Notes: generated from the sequence alone by a model not told the origin. 64,000 nt of DNA from Aureimonas psammosilenae (GCF_009176975.1 NZ_WEZG01000004.1:248001-312000), one strand, 5' to 3'. Shown: positions 47,125-55,464, numbered from the stretch's first letter. A program made the numbers and translations.

Positions 47125-47906
47125 GCGGCGGCGTCCTGGCGCATGGCCAGACCGGCGGCGGCCATATGGGCCTTGGCCTCGGCGATGGTGTGGGTGCCGA
47201 AATGGAAGATCGACGCCGCCAGAACGGCGCTCGCCCGGCCCTCGCGGATGCCGTCCACGAGATGGTCGAGACTGCCGACGCCGCCGGACGCGATCACCGG
47301 CACGTGCACCGCGTCGGCGACCGCGCGCGTCAGGCCGAGATCGAAGCCGATCTTGGTGCCATCGCGGTCCATGGATGTCAGGAGGATTTCCCCCGCCCCG
47401 AGCGCCACGACGCGGCGCGCGAATTCCACCGCATCGATCCCCGTCGCCTCGCGCCCGCCATGGGTGAAGATTTCCCAGCGCGCGTCCTCTGTTCCACGTG
47501 AAACACGCTTGGCGTCGATGGCGACGACCACGCATTGGTCGCCGAACTTGTCGGCGGCTTCGGCCACGAGTTCCGGGCGCTTCACCGCCGCCGTGTTGAC
47601 CGACACCTTGTCCGCGCCCGCCACGAGCAACCGGCGGAAGTCGGCGACCTCGCGCACGCCGCCGCCCACCGTCACCGGCATGAAACAGCGCTCGGCGGTG
47701 CGGGCGACGACATCGAGGATGGTGTCGCGGTTCTCGGTGGAGGCGGTGATGTCGAGAAAGCAGAGTTCGTCCGCGCCCGCAGCGTCATAGGCGGTTGCGG
47801 CTTCCACCGGATCGCCGGCGTCGATTAGGCCTTCGAAATTGACGCCCTTGACCACGCGGCCGTTTTTCACGTCGAGGCAGGGAATGATGCGGCACTTCAG
47901 GGTCAT
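47121..47906 (-). CDS. hisF: Imidazole glycerol phosphate synthase subunit HisF
   Basis: 261-aa beta/alpha-barrel cyclase of histidine synthesis. Catalytic Asp11 is in [19 protein letters not shown] and Asp131 in [11 protein letters not shown]; phosphate-binding loops are [12 protein letters not shown] and [10 protein letters not shown] parS-like palindrome falls inside the gene, in the segment encoding RVSRGTE, a loop that varies in HisF. The usual upstream hisB, hisH and hisA are missing: the next gene is an unrelated Uma2-family protein. Confidence 0.97.
   Translation of the reverse strand: MTLKCRIIPCLDVKNGRVVKGVNFEGLIDAGDPVEAATAYDAAGADELCFLDITASTENRDTILDVVARTAERCFMPVTVGGGVREVADFRRLLVAGADKVSVNTAAVKRPELVAEAADKFGDQCVVVAIDAKRVSRGTEDARWEIFTHGGREATGIDAVEFARRVVALGAGEILLTSMDRDGTKIGFDLGLTRAVADAVHVPVIASGGVGSLDHLVDGIREGRASAVLAASIFHFGTHTIAEAKAHMAAAGLAMRQDAAA
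47490..47505. other. parS-like ParB-binding palindrome, site 3 (inside hisF)
   Basis: TGTTCCACGTGAAACA matches the parS consensus at 15 of 16 bases, identical to site 2. On the coding strand it specifies VSRGT, at a loop between strands of the HisF barrel. About 12 kb from the origin. Confidence 0.9.
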
Positions 47907-47933
47907 CGGACGCCCCGGCAGAATTTCAGGGCC

Positions 47934-48491
47934 TTATGCGATGCCCTGATAGAGGTCCGCAAGGGGCAGAGACGTCGTGAGACCCGGCAGTTCCACCGTT
48001 TCCTCGCGTCCCGCGATCATTTCGGGCGGACCGAAGCGCCCTTCCCCGTTGCGGCTCCACACCCAGACGCGCGGCTCGTCCTGCGCCAGAACGAGGTAGT
48101 GGCGCAGGGATGAGAACGCCGTATATTCCGCCGCCTTCTCGTTGAAGTCGATGGCGAGCGAGGACGGCGACAGGATTTCGGCGGTGAAAACTGGTTCGGT
48201 CGTCGCCAGTTCCTCCCCAGGGCCGTCGCGATGGAAGATAACGACATCGGGGTAGCGTATGCCCGCGAAGGTCCGCACACCCCATTCCACAGCAATACCG
48301 AGGCCCAAGGCGGATGCAGAGCCGTGCAGGAGGAGATAGAGTCTCCCACACAGTTCCGCATGACGCCGCGTTCCGCCCGTCATCATCAAGACATTTCCCC
48401 CGACGAACTCGTACTTGCCCTCGCGCCCTTCGGCCCAGCGCAGGAACTCGTCAGCGGTCCAGATCTTCGATTGCGGATGATGGACGTTCAT
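47934..48491 (-). CDS. Uma2 family (DUF820) putative nuclease
   Basis: 185 aa with the restriction-endonuclease-like Uma2 fold. Typical stretches are WTADEFLRWAEGREGKYEFV, the PD-(D/E)xK-type core in RYPDVVIFHRDG with TEILSPSS-like EILSPSSLAIDFNEK, and a C-terminal GxGGRF-like region. Function of this broad family is unknown. It is placed 27 bp upstream of hisF, where hisA would be expected, so it may mark an insertion. Confidence 0.88.
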   Translation of the reverse strand: MNVHHPQSKIWTADEFLRWAEGREGKYEFVGGNVLMMTGGTRRHAELCGRLYLLLHGSASALGLGIAVEWGVRTFAGIRYPDVVIFHRDGPGEELATTEPVFTAEILSPSSLAIDFNEKAAEYTAFSSLRHYLVLAQDEPRVWVWSRNGEGRFGPPEMIAGREETVELPGLTTSLPLADLYQGIA

Positions 48492-48522
48492 GGCGGCAAG
48501 ATAGGCCGACGCGTCCTAGTTG

Positions 48523-48771
48523 TCAGCCTTCTTCCGGCGCCTTCAGCCAGACCTCAACGGGGCCTTTCAGCTTCATGGTCATCGGTCGTCCGTGGCGGTC
48601 TTTGGAATTACCGGCGGCGACGCGAATCCAGCCTTCGCTCAGGCAATATTCCTCGACATTGGTCTTCTCGACGCCCTTGAAGCGCACGCCGATGCCCTGG
48701 CTCAAAAGCTCCTCGTTGAAGAACGGGCTTCCGGGGTCGGCCGACAAACGGTCCGGCAGGTTGTCGCTCAT
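48523..48771 (-). CDS. DUF3297 family protein
   Basis: 82 aa. The sequence SDNLPDRLSADPGSPFFNEE followed by GIGVRFKGVEKTNVEEYCLS and GWIRVAAG is the DUF3297 pattern, a small protein conserved in proteobacteria with no known role. ATG 48771 is the family start. Next to the VapBC pair but transcribed the other way. Confidence 0.87.
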   Translation of the reverse strand: MSDNLPDRLSADPGSPFFNEELLSQGIGVRFKGVEKTNVEEYCLSEGWIRVAAGNSKDRHGRPMTMKLKGPVEVWLKAPEEG

Positions 48772-48894
48772 GAAACTTCACTCCGTCTCGATGGCCCCGG
48801 ATAATACGGCCCGGCGCAGGATGCAAAACGAGCCTTCGCGGATTGACGCGGTGAGCGCTCTTTGGCACTCGAGATACAGAACAGGCCTTGCCGA

Positions 48895-48938
48895 GGATAG
48901 ACGCTCGGGGATAGACGGATATCCCGAAAGGTCTATCC
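48895..48938. promoter_or_regulatory. Candidate vapBC operator: GGATAGAC repeats
   Basis: GGATAGACG occurs twice as a direct repeat (48895-48903 and 48909-48917), and GTCTATCC (48931-48938) is the inverted copy, ending 2 bp before the vapB start. A small GGATATCC palindrome lies between. Such arrays at toxin-antitoxin promoters are bound by the antitoxin or the complex for autoregulation. Confidence 0.65.
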
Positions 48939-48939
48939 C

Positions 48940-49134
48940 ATGCCGTTTCACGTGAAACATCCCGAAGCCGACGCGCTCGCCCGCGAACTCGCGACGCTGC
49001 GCCGGTCCGGCCTGACGGAAGCCGTGCGCCACGCCTTGGTCCTGGCGGTGACGGCCGAGAAGAAAAAGGCGTCGCTGGCCGACATCGCCATATCCTTTGC
49101 AAAGGAAATCGACGCCGCGCGGGCTCAGCGCTGA
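48940..49134 (+). CDS. VapB-like antitoxin (Rv0623 type)
   Basis: 64 aa. The N-terminus MPFHVKHPEADALARELATL and ERRSGLTEAVRHAL-like segment match the Rv0623/VapB family, whose N-terminal part forms a DNA-binding dimer and C-terminal part wraps the toxin. It overlaps the next gene by one base (TGATG). Its first codons overlap a parS-like palindrome (site 4). Upstream repeats may form its operator. Confidence 0.88.
   Translation: MPFHVKHPEADALARELATLRRSGLTEAVRHALVLAVTAEKKKASLADIAISFAKEIDAARAQR
48944..48959. other. parS-like ParB-binding palindrome, site 4 (inside vapB start)
   Basis: CGTTTCACGTGAAACA matches TGTTTCACGTGAAACA at 15 of 16 bases. It covers codons 2-7 of vapB (PFHVKH), 4 bp after the start codon. 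About 10 kb from the origin and 1.4 kb from site 3. Confidence 0.9.
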
Positions 49135-49532
49135 TGCTCGTGGACGCTTCGGCGCTCGCCGCGATGTTGGACGACGAGAACAAGGCGCGTTCTTTCGCCA
49201 ATCGCCTCCAGCATGTGGAACAGCGCGTCACCACGCCGGCCTGCGTTCTCGACGCGGTCGTGCTTCTGAATGAGCGAACCGGCATCGGCACCGAACGCCT
49301 CGCGGAGATCATGGCGCGCTTCCTGCCAGCCATGGGCATCCGCACATTGACGCTCGCGCCCTCGCTTTTGCCGGCGGCGACCGAGGCGATGGTGCGCTTC
49401 GGCGAAACACCCTCACGATCGGACGGACTCACTGCCAACCAGTGCCTGTCCTATGCCGCGGCGCGCTATTTTCGCATGCCGCTTCTGTTCGACGATCCGC
49501 GCTTCGCCGCCACCGATATCGAAGCTGGTTGA
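49134..49532 (+). CDS. VapC-like PIN-domain toxin
   Basis: 132-aa PIN ribonuclease. Conserved acidic residues are Asp4 (VDASALAAML), Glu in LDAVVLLNER, Asp in SRSDGLTANQCLSYAAARYF and Asp in FDDPRFAATD, giving the expected four-acid Mg2+ site. The family blocks translation by cutting tRNA or rRNA. ATG 49134 overlaps the vapB stop. Length is normal. Confidence 0.92.
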   Translation: MLVDASALAAMLDDENKARSFANRLQHVEQRVTTPACVLDAVVLLNERTGIGTERLAEIMARFLPAMGIRTLTLAPSLLPAATEAMVRFGETPSRSDGLTANQCLSYAAARYFRMPLLFDDPRFAATDIEAG

Positions 49533-49613
49533 CGCTTCATCGAAGCCGGTTGACGCTTCGCGCCGATCGGTGTTCACACCGCCCTGTTGTTCAAAGTCGA
49601 AAGCTCAAAGCTC

Positions 49614-50231
49614 ATGACGATCCGCGTCCACAAGGGCGATCTTCCCGACCTGTCGCGCTATACCGGACCGGTGGCGATCGACACCGAAACGCTCGGCCTC
49701 GATACGCGGCGCGACCGCCTTTGCGTGGTGCAGTTATCGCCGGGCGACGGCACCGCCGACATCGTGCAGATCGCCAAGGGGCAGCGCGAGGCGCCGAACC
49801 TCGCCAAGCTTCTCGCCGATCCGTCCAAGACCAAGATCTTCCATTACGCGCGCTTCGACATCGCCGCCCTGTTCCACGCCTTCGGGGTGATGACGACGCC
49901 GGTCTTCTGCACCAAGATCGCCTCGCGTCTGGTGCGCACCTATACCGACCGCCACGGTTTGAAGGATCTGGCGCGCGAACTCATCGGCGTCGATCTGTCG
50001 AAGCAGCAGCAGTCCTCCGACTGGGCGGCGGAAACGCTCACCCCCGCGCAGATCGAATATGCTGCGTCCGACGTGCTTCACCTCCACGACATCATGGCGG
50101 TTCTGATGAAGCGCTTGGAGCGTGAAGAGCGCGGCGATCTGGCCAAGGCGTCCTTCGCCTATCTGCCGACGCGCGCCCGCCTCGATCTCATGGGTTGGGA
50201 CGAGCAGGACATCTTTTCCCACTCGGTCTGA
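49614..50231 (+). CDS. rnd: Ribonuclease D-like 3'-5' exonuclease
   Basis: 205 aa with the DEDDy exonuclease motifs: AIDTETLGLD (exo I), FHYARFDIAALF (exo II) and YAASDVLHLHDIM (exo III with Tyr). It lacks the C-terminal HRDC domains of E. coli RNase D and is the short alphaproteobacterial form. It should trim 3' ends of tRNA precursors. ATG 49614 is chosen; the frame is open to 49587. Starts 82 bp after vapC. Confidence 0.9.
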   Translation: MTIRVHKGDLPDLSRYTGPVAIDTETLGLDTRRDRLCVVQLSPGDGTADIVQIAKGQREAPNLAKLLADPSKTKIFHYARFDIAALFHAFGVMTTPVFCTKIASRLVRTYTDRHGLKDLARELIGVDLSKQQQSSDWAAETLTPAQIEYAASDVLHLHDIMAVLMKRLEREERGDLAKASFAYLPTRARLDLMGWDEQDIFSHSV

Positions 50232-50237
50232 AGTCGC

Positions 50238-50681
50238 CTAGCGGGCAAACCGGCTCGCCACCGCGTCGATCAGCGCGTTGGCGACCGTCATGCGGGAATT
50301 GGCGTGGTCGCGCCGGTTCGCCGGAACGCGGTCAGGATGGTTGGAGCGGGCGAAAAGCCGGCGCACCATCTTCAGATCTTCCAGCGAGGTCACGGCGTCG
50401 AGCCCGAGCTCGAAGGCGATATCGGAGGGATCGAGGCTCGGCAGCGGGCCGGTGGAACCTTGAACGGGTGTGGAGGCGATCGGCGGAACGAAGGTGCTGT
50501 GCCGGCCCTCGTTCTGGCGATAGGCGGCGCGGGACGCTTCGCCGTCCACGTCGCCAGCGCGCGAGAAGCCGTCGAGTACCTGCCAGAAATCCGCCCCGGC
50601 CGCCCTCGCGCGGTATCCCGGCCCGCCGTCGGCCGGGCCGGACTTGCGGCCCATGTCCTGAAGGATGTCAGCGAACTCCAT
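50238..50681 (-). CDS. Hypothetical protein with a C-terminal J-domain-like HPD motif
   Basis: 147 aa, low-complexity Gly/Ala/Asp N-terminal half, then a helix ending MVRRLFARSNHPDRVPANRR with a HPD motif as in DnaJ J-domains and a following helix ANSRMTVANALIDAVA. Only the core of a J-domain is visible. Interaction with DnaK is possible but speculative; no full DnaJ neighbour. It is convergent with the RNase D gene with 6 bp between stops. Confidence 0.65.
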   Translation of the reverse strand: MEFADILQDMGRKSGPADGGPGYRARAAGADFWQVLDGFSRAGDVDGEASRAAYRQNEGRHSTFVPPIASTPVQGSTGPLPSLDPSDIAFELGLDAVTSLEDLKMVRRLFARSNHPDRVPANRRDHANSRMTVANALIDAVASRFAR

Positions 50682-50821
50682 ACGACGCTACTCCCGACCC
50701 ATCCCCACACTACACTGGAGACGCGACGCAGCCTGCACGGTTCCCCTGAAGGAGAAGTAAAGCCTCATGGGAACTCTGCTCGCCCGCTCGGCTTCCCTTT
50801 CAATAGATGTGGGAGGATGCC

Positions 50822-51007
50822 ATGGCCGACATGAAACTACCGGGAAAGACTTCCCCAAAAGATACAGATAACCACGAGGACGGCCCGTTGCGGGGTGGAA
50901 AGCCCGTTCCGCCCGAACAAAGCGACGATCATCCGAGCAAGGAAGCCGAGGAGCGCTCGCGGCAGGTGCGCGAGGGCGATCACCCGCAAGGCCAGGAAAA
51001 CCAGTAG
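50822..51007 (+). CDS. Small hydrophilic, probably disordered protein
   Basis: 61 aa, almost all charged and polar (PRO/GLU/ASP/LYS-rich: KLPGKTSPKDTDNHEDGPLR, PPEQSDDHPSKEAEERSRQV). ATG 50822 follows a strong GGGAGG. No hydrophobic core or family recognised. This composition occurs in small stress-related proteins of this order, but no function can be assigned. Confidence 0.65.
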   Translation: MADMKLPGKTSPKDTDNHEDGPLRGGKPVPPEQSDDHPSKEAEERSRQVREGDHPQGQENQ

Positions 51008-51011
51008 TTCC

Positions 51012-51401
51012 CTACCGTATCCGCGCGCCTTTCCTGGTGCCGCGCGCGGCCGCTTCTTCCAAGACGGCGAGAAGCCGCTCCACATCGTCGGGCTTCAAGC
51101 TGTCCACCGTTTCGGCAAGGCGATTGGCGAGGCGCGTGGCGGCGGGCGACAAGCCGCCCGTATCGATCGCGACGCGCGGATGGGAGAGTTCGGCCAGGCG
51201 CTCCAACTCTTCTGCATCGTCCCAGATGACGTTGAGATAGCCGATGATGCGCTGGAGCATGTCCCAGGTCGGGCGTCCGCGCCGTCCGTGTTCCAGCGCC
51301 GACAGATAGGCGTTCGACACGCCGAGCGCTTCGGCCATCTCGCGCTGCGTGACGCCGCGCTGGCGGCGAAGCAGGCGGATGCGCTCGCCGAAGGGCGTCA
51401 C
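51012..51401 (-). CDS. XRE-type HTH transcriptional regulator
   Basis: 129 aa. A Cro/C1-type HTH covers about residues 5-65 (FGERIRLLRRQRGVTQREMA, GVSNAYLSALEHGRRGRP), with a helical C-terminal extension (LAETVDSLKPDDVERLLAVL). The start is GTG 51401, overlapping the smr stop as GTGA. Third gene of the mltA-smr-xre operon. Confidence 0.86.
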   Translation of the reverse strand: MTPFGERIRLLRRQRGVTQREMAEALGVSNAYLSALEHGRRGRPTWDMLQRIIGYLNVIWDDAEELERLAELSHPRVAIDTGGLSPAATRLANRLAETVDSLKPDDVERLLAVLEEAAARGTRKGARIR

Positions 51402-51940
51402 CGGCGGCGAAGGCGCAGGTAGAACGCCCCCTCCCCGCCATGGCCGCGCGCCGCGCTTTCGAAACCGGCGACGAGCCCGCGAAATTCCGGCGTTTCCAGC
51501 CAATAGGGCAAGGCCCGGCGCAGCGCCCCGCGCGAGCCCATCGACGCGCCGCGCCCGGTGATCACGAGGACGTGGCGCATGCCTTCCGCGCTGGAACGGC
51601 GCAGGAAGCCGAGAAGCGCATAATGGGCGACCGCTTCCGTCATGTCGTGAAGGTCGATCCGCCCTTCGATCGGCAGCCTGCCCTTGGCGAGCTTGCGCCG
51701 CACGGGGCGCTCGATCGGATGAAGCGGCGGCGGGCCGATGCGCTTCGGGGCAGGTTTCGCCGCGAGGGGACCGGGCGCCTGGGACGCGGCTTGCGGCTTG
51801 GGCAGTTCGGGCGGCGGCGGGGCCGGCGGCTCGGGGACAGACGGCACGAGGCGGCCGGGAAGCGGCAGAACGGATCGGGCGACGCCCGCCCAAAGGCGCG
51901 CTTCCTCCTCGCCCAGAACCCTGCCCTTTCGCTTTCTCAC
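51398..51940 (-). CDS. smr: Smr-domain protein
   Basis: 180 aa. A Pro/Ala-rich N-terminal region (residues about 30-75) leads to a C-terminal Smr (MutS2-like small MutS-related) domain: IEGRIDLHDMTEAVAHYALL with the DxH motif, then VLVITGRGASMGSRGALRRALPYWL. Smr domains act as endonucleases; some serve in mRNA rescue. GTG 51940 overlaps the mltA stop as GTGA, and the stop overlaps the next GTG, so the three genes are chained. Confidence 0.88.
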   Translation of the reverse strand: MRKRKGRVLGEEEARLWAGVARSVLPLPGRLVPSVPEPPAPPPPELPKPQAASQAPGPLAAKPAPKRIGPPPLHPIERPVRRKLAKGRLPIEGRIDLHDMTEAVAHYALLGFLRRSSAEGMRHVLVITGRGASMGSRGALRRALPYWLETPEFRGLVAGFESAARGHGGEGAFYLRLRRR

Positions 51941-53037
51941 GGCAGGCGGTCCGCGAGAGCCGTCGGCAGAAGCGCGAAAAAGTCGCCCGGATGCCGCACC
52001 CGTCCCGCCTCCCGGCCCGCTTGCCTGCCCGAGCCGACGAAGATATCGGCGCGGGCCGGCCCGAGGATCGCCGAACCGGTATCCTGCGCGACCACGAGAT
52101 GCGCGAAGGGCGCGTCGTTCAACACCAGCGATGGCGCATGGATGAAGAAGGGCGTGCCGAAGGTGTGAAGTTCGCGGTCCACTGCAATGGAGGCCATCGG
52201 ACTCAGCGGCACCTTGGCGGCGGCGACCGGCCCGAGCGTCTCGTCGGCGACCTCCGCCTCGCGAAAGAAGATGAAGGAGCGGTTGCGGTCGAGAAGCGCG
52301 CGAACGCGTTCGGGATGGGCGGCGAGCCAGGCGCGGATGCCGTCCATATCGGCTTGCTGAAGCGTCAGTTCGCCTTCCCCGACGAGGATGCGGCCGATCG
52401 CGGTGAAAGGGTGGCCGGTCTTGGCGGCATAGGTGACGCGCAGGCGTCGCCCGTCCGGCAAAGCGAGGCGGGCCGAGCCCTGGATATGGATGAAGAAGGC
52501 GTCCACCGGATCGGCGAGCCACGCGATTTCGAGGCCCCGTCCTTCCAGGAAACCGGCCTCGATCGCCGCGCGATCGGGATATTCGTCCAGCATTCCGTCT
52601 TCGCGGCGCAGGGCGAAGCGGAAATACGGGTCCATGCCGGGCGGACGCGACACGTCGTCGATCTTCACGAGATCGTGCGGCTGGCGATAAAGCGGAAAGC
52701 GGAAACCGGCGTCGGGATGAAGGCGGGCGTCGACTTCCGGCTCGTAGTAAGCGGTGCAGAAGCCCTTTGCCGCCGGATCGTCGGCTTTCGCGGAAACGAA
52801 GACCGGCGTGAAATGCGTCTCGAAGAAGCGCTGGGCATCGCTTGGGGAGGTGGTCCCGGCAGCTTCAGCGGCGGCGCGAAAACTCTCCGCCTCGATCCCG
52901 AGCGAACCGGTCTTCACCTCACCTTCGATGAAACGGGGAGCCGAGCGGCGAAAGGCGGCGAGCGCGAGCGCATGGTCGGCCGCATCCCAACCGGAGAGGT
53001 CGGCGAAGCGGCGCTTGGAAAGAAGGGGAGACAGCAT
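51937..53037 (-). CDS. mltA: Membrane-bound lytic murein transglycosylase A
   Basis: 366-aa MltA, which cleaves peptidoglycan glycosidic bonds to give anhydromuropeptides. Family stretches are ALAAFRRSAPRF, GFCTAYYEPEVDARLHPD, FFIHIQGSARLALPDG and the 3D-domain catalytic Asp in VVAQDTGSAILGPARADIF. No obvious lipobox or cleavable signal is visible at the N-terminus (LSPLLSKRRFADLSGW), so the start may lie further in or upstream, or the protein may be unusual. Precedes smr and xre. Confidence 0.92.
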   Translation of the reverse strand: MLSPLLSKRRFADLSGWDAADHALALAAFRRSAPRFIEGEVKTGSLGIEAESFRAAAEAAGTTSPSDAQRFFETHFTPVFVSAKADDPAAKGFCTAYYEPEVDARLHPDAGFRFPLYRQPHDLVKIDDVSRPPGMDPYFRFALRREDGMLDEYPDRAAIEAGFLEGRGLEIAWLADPVDAFFIHIQGSARLALPDGRRLRVTYAAKTGHPFTAIGRILVGEGELTLQQADMDGIRAWLAAHPERVRALLDRNRSFIFFREAEVADETLGPVAAAKVPLSPMASIAVDRELHTFGTPFFIHAPSLVLNDAPFAHLVVAQDTGSAILGPARADIFVGSGRQAGREAGRVRHPGDFFALLPTALADRLP

Positions 53038-53122
53038 GGCGGCCGGAAGGTGCTTTAGGAGAAGGCTTCCGGGTTGTGGCGCGCCGAAGCTAAGGGATCA
53101 AGCCCCGGCGCACCCGCAAGGA

Positions 53123-53842
53123 TCAGGCTTCGGCGGTCTGCGTTTCCACGATCTTCCAGTTCGGATCGCGCGAGCGCGGATCGCGGGCGAAGGTCCAAAG
53201 GTCGTGCACTTCGACCACCGCCTCCGGATCGCCGTCGATCACCTGACCGGAAGCGTCCGTGACGGAACTGATGAGCTGCGAGACGATGCGCACCGTCACG
53301 AGGATTTCGCGGTCGCGCACCGCGCCGGACACGATCTTGGCCTCGTTGATGCCGATGAAAGCCGACTTCATGGTTTCGCCGCGCTTTTCGCGCTCGCCGA
53401 TAGCCTGCTCGAAGCCGGCATAGGCCTCCTGCGACAGAAGATTGCGAAGCGTCTTGCGGTCGCCCTCGGCAAATGCGGTCAGCACCATCTCGTAGGCGAC
53501 CTGCATCCCGTTCAGGAATTCGGCCGGGTCGAAGGCACGGTCGGCGTCGCGGATGCGGCGAAGATCGGCATTGGCGGGATCGCTCGGCGGCACAACCTTG
53601 TCGATGGCGGCGTAGCGGTCTTCCGTGGTCGCGTCGATCACCACCGGCTCGCGACGGCCGGGCAGCGTGACCACCGTTCCTTCGCGGTTCGACGGCGGCG
53701 GGGCCTTGTCGGTCCGGGCTTCGGGCCGGCTATAGGGATCGAAGGGCGGACGCTCGTTGCCGGTACGCTGCCCGAGGACCCTGCGTAGCTGGAACAGGAC
53801 GATCACGGCCACGACGATGATGATGATCGTCCCGAAACTCAT
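53123..53842 (-). CDS. timA: Tim44-like protein TimA
   Basis: 239 aa. One N-terminal membrane anchor (GTIIIIVVAVIVLFQL, residues about 4-20), a Pro-rich linker with charged residues, and a C-terminal Tim44/MRPL45 domain (DFAEFLNGMQVAYEMVLTAF-like region near FDPAEFLNGMQVAYEMVLTA, then VVEVHDLWTFARDP). The alphaproteobacterial ancestor of mitochondrial Tim44; suggested role at the inner membrane in protein handling. It lies next to mltA on the same strand, 85 bp apart. Divergent from fxsA. Confidence 0.9.
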   Translation of the reverse strand: MSFGTIIIIVVAVIVLFQLRRVLGQRTGNERPPFDPYSRPEARTDKAPPPSNREGTVVTLPGRREPVVIDATTEDRYAAIDKVVPPSDPANADLRRIRDADRAFDPAEFLNGMQVAYEMVLTAFAEGDRKTLRNLLSQEAYAGFEQAIGEREKRGETMKSAFIGINEAKIVSGAVRDREILVTVRIVSQLISSVTDASGQVIDGDPEAVVEVHDLWTFARDPRSRDPNWKIVETQTAEA

Positions 53843-54022
53843 TCGCCGATGGTCCTTTTCAAAAGCATCGTGGAAAACCCGTCTTCGGCATATAAGCGGG
53901 GTCCTCGATCATTCAAAGCGGCCCCTTGCAGTTCGGGGCTCCGTTTTCGAAATGTTGAAGGCTCCCACCCCGCCTTTCGCGCGTTAAGGGAAACAAGGAC
54001 GCGAGAACGCCACGCCCGATTC

Positions 54023-54562
54023 ATGAACCGGAATTCGCAGATGCCGCTTGCCCTCATCCCTCTTCTGCTTCTCGCGGTGCCGATCGTCGAGATCGCGACC
54101 TTTATTCTGGTCGGCAACTGGATCGGCGTTCTGCCGACGCTCGGCCTCGTCGTGTTCAGTGCCGTCGTGGGTGCCTTGCTCTTGCGCCGACAGGGCCTGT
54201 CGACGCTTCGGCGCATCCAGACCGAGACGGCGGCGGGCCGCGTTCCGGGCCGCGATCTGGTGGACGGCGTCCTGATCGTCGTCGCCGGAATGCTGCTTCT
54301 GACGCCCGGTCTCGTCACCGACGTCTTCGGCTATCTCCTGTTCGTGCCGGCGGTGCGGGACGTGGTGCGGCGGTTCCTCGCCCGGCGCGTCGTGGTGTCG
54401 GCATCCGCCCGGATGGGCGGAGCTGGACGGCGTGGCCCGAATGACAAGCCCGCGGGCGGCCAGCCGGAGATGGTGGAACTGTCGTCGGAGGATTTCGAGC
54501 GCCGCCCCGACCCGGACTCGCCTTGGAACGGACCGCACGAAGGCAACCGCACCCTTCATTGA
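54023..54562 (+). CDS. fxsA: FxsA-family membrane protein
   Basis: 179 aa with about three hydrophobic segments: LALIPLLLLAVPIVEIATFI, LPTLGLVVFSAVVGALLL and LIVVAGMLLLTPGLVTDVFG. The middle LRRIQTETAAGRVPGRDLVD is the FxsA loop. Known from E. coli as a suppressor of F-plasmid exclusion of phage T7; the role here is unknown. ATG 54023 or 54041 are both possible. Divergent from timA, upstream of secB. Confidence 0.87.
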   Translation: MNRNSQMPLALIPLLLLAVPIVEIATFILVGNWIGVLPTLGLVVFSAVVGALLLRRQGLSTLRRIQTETAAGRVPGRDLVDGVLIVVAGMLLLTPGLVTDVFGYLLFVPAVRDVVRRFLARRVVVSASARMGGAGRRGPNDKPAGGQPEMVELSSEDFERRPDPDSPWNGPHEGNRTLH

Positions 54563-54694
54563 CGCTTCAGGGCGAGGCCCGAGACGCAGCCGCCCTCCTT
54601 GTCAGTGGCGAGGCGATGGGTTAGCGCTGACGCCCGATTTCGAGCCGATGGCCGAGGGCGTCATTCGCCCTTTCACGCGAAAAAGAGGTTCCCG

Positions 54695-55189
54695 ATGTCC
54701 GACGCCACCAGCCAGACCAACGGCACGCCCGCCGAGGTGTCCCCGACGCTGAACATCCTCGCGCAGTACATCAAGGACTTCTCGTTCGAGAGCCCGAATG
54801 CGCCGGCCTCGCTGCGCCAGAACGGCCGCAACCCAACCATCAACATCGGCGTCAATGTCGGCGCCAATCCGGTGAACGGCGCGGCGGGCGAATACGACGT
54901 CAAGCTGTCGCTCGACGCGAAGGCCGGTGAAGGCAACGAAACGCTGTTTCATGCCGAACTCGAATATGGCGGCGTGTTCCGCTTGCAGAACTTCCCGCAG
55001 GAACACCTCCTGCCGGTGCTCTTCATCGAATGCCCGCGCCTTCTGTTCCCCTTCGCGCGCCAGATCATCGCGGACGCCACGCGCAATGCCGGCTTCCCGC
55101 CCTTGATGATCGACCCGATAGACTTCGCGCAGCTTTTCCAGCAGCGCATGGCCGAAGAGCGCGCCCGAGGCCAGGTCGGCAACGCCTGA
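54695..55189 (+). CDS. secB: Protein-export chaperone SecB
   Basis: 164-aa SecB, holding preproteins unfolded for SecA. Motifs are [37 protein letters not shown], and [20 protein letters not shown] with the SecA-contact C-terminal region ([12 protein letters not shown]). The start ATG 54695 is followed by a terminator after the stop. Confidence 0.97.
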   Translation: MSDATSQTNGTPAEVSPTLNILAQYIKDFSFESPNAPASLRQNGRNPTINIGVNVGANPVNGAAGEYDVKLSLDAKAGEGNETLFHAELEYGGVFRLQNFPQEHLLPVLFIECPRLLFPFARQIIADATRNAGFPPLMIDPIDFAQLFQQRMAEERARGQVGNA

Positions 55190-55210
55190 GAACGGCGGAT
55201 ATCAAACGAC

Positions 55211-55237
55211 AAGGGCGCCTCGCGGGCGCCCTTTTTC
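55211..55237. terminator. Rho-independent terminator after secB
   Basis: AAGGGCGCC-TCGCG-GGCGCCCTT is a 9-bp perfect stem followed by TTT. It ends secB (+) and may also serve the small minus-strand gene. Confidence 0.92.
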
Positions 55238-55257
55238 GTATCGGCCTTCTTGAAGGT

Positions 55258-55464
55258 TCAGGGCTTGGCGGGAAGCTCGTCCTCGTTCGCTTCCTCGTCG
55301 TCGTCGCCGATATCCTCGCCGATGAGGCTCTGGTCCTTCACGCCGCGAAAATCGTTGTCGGTCCGGCGCACGAAATTGCCGAGAAGGTCACCCTGCTCGA
55401 CCTTGTCGCCGCCGGTGTCGACATCCGCTTCCGACTTCTTCTCGCTATGCATCGTGTGCCACAT
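55258..55464 (-). CDS. Small acidic hypothetical protein
   Basis: 68 aa, very acidic C-terminus (GEDIGDDDEEANEDELPAKP) and a charged N-terminus; no hydrophobic core. The ATG at 55464 follows GGAAAGGAG. Probably disordered. Located between secB and dnaQ, where it is a small conserved-looking frame but of unknown function. Confidence 0.6.
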   Translation of the reverse strand: MWHTMHSEKKSEADVDTGGDKVEQGDLLGNFVRRTDNDFRGVKDQSLIGEDIGDDDEEANEDELPAKP

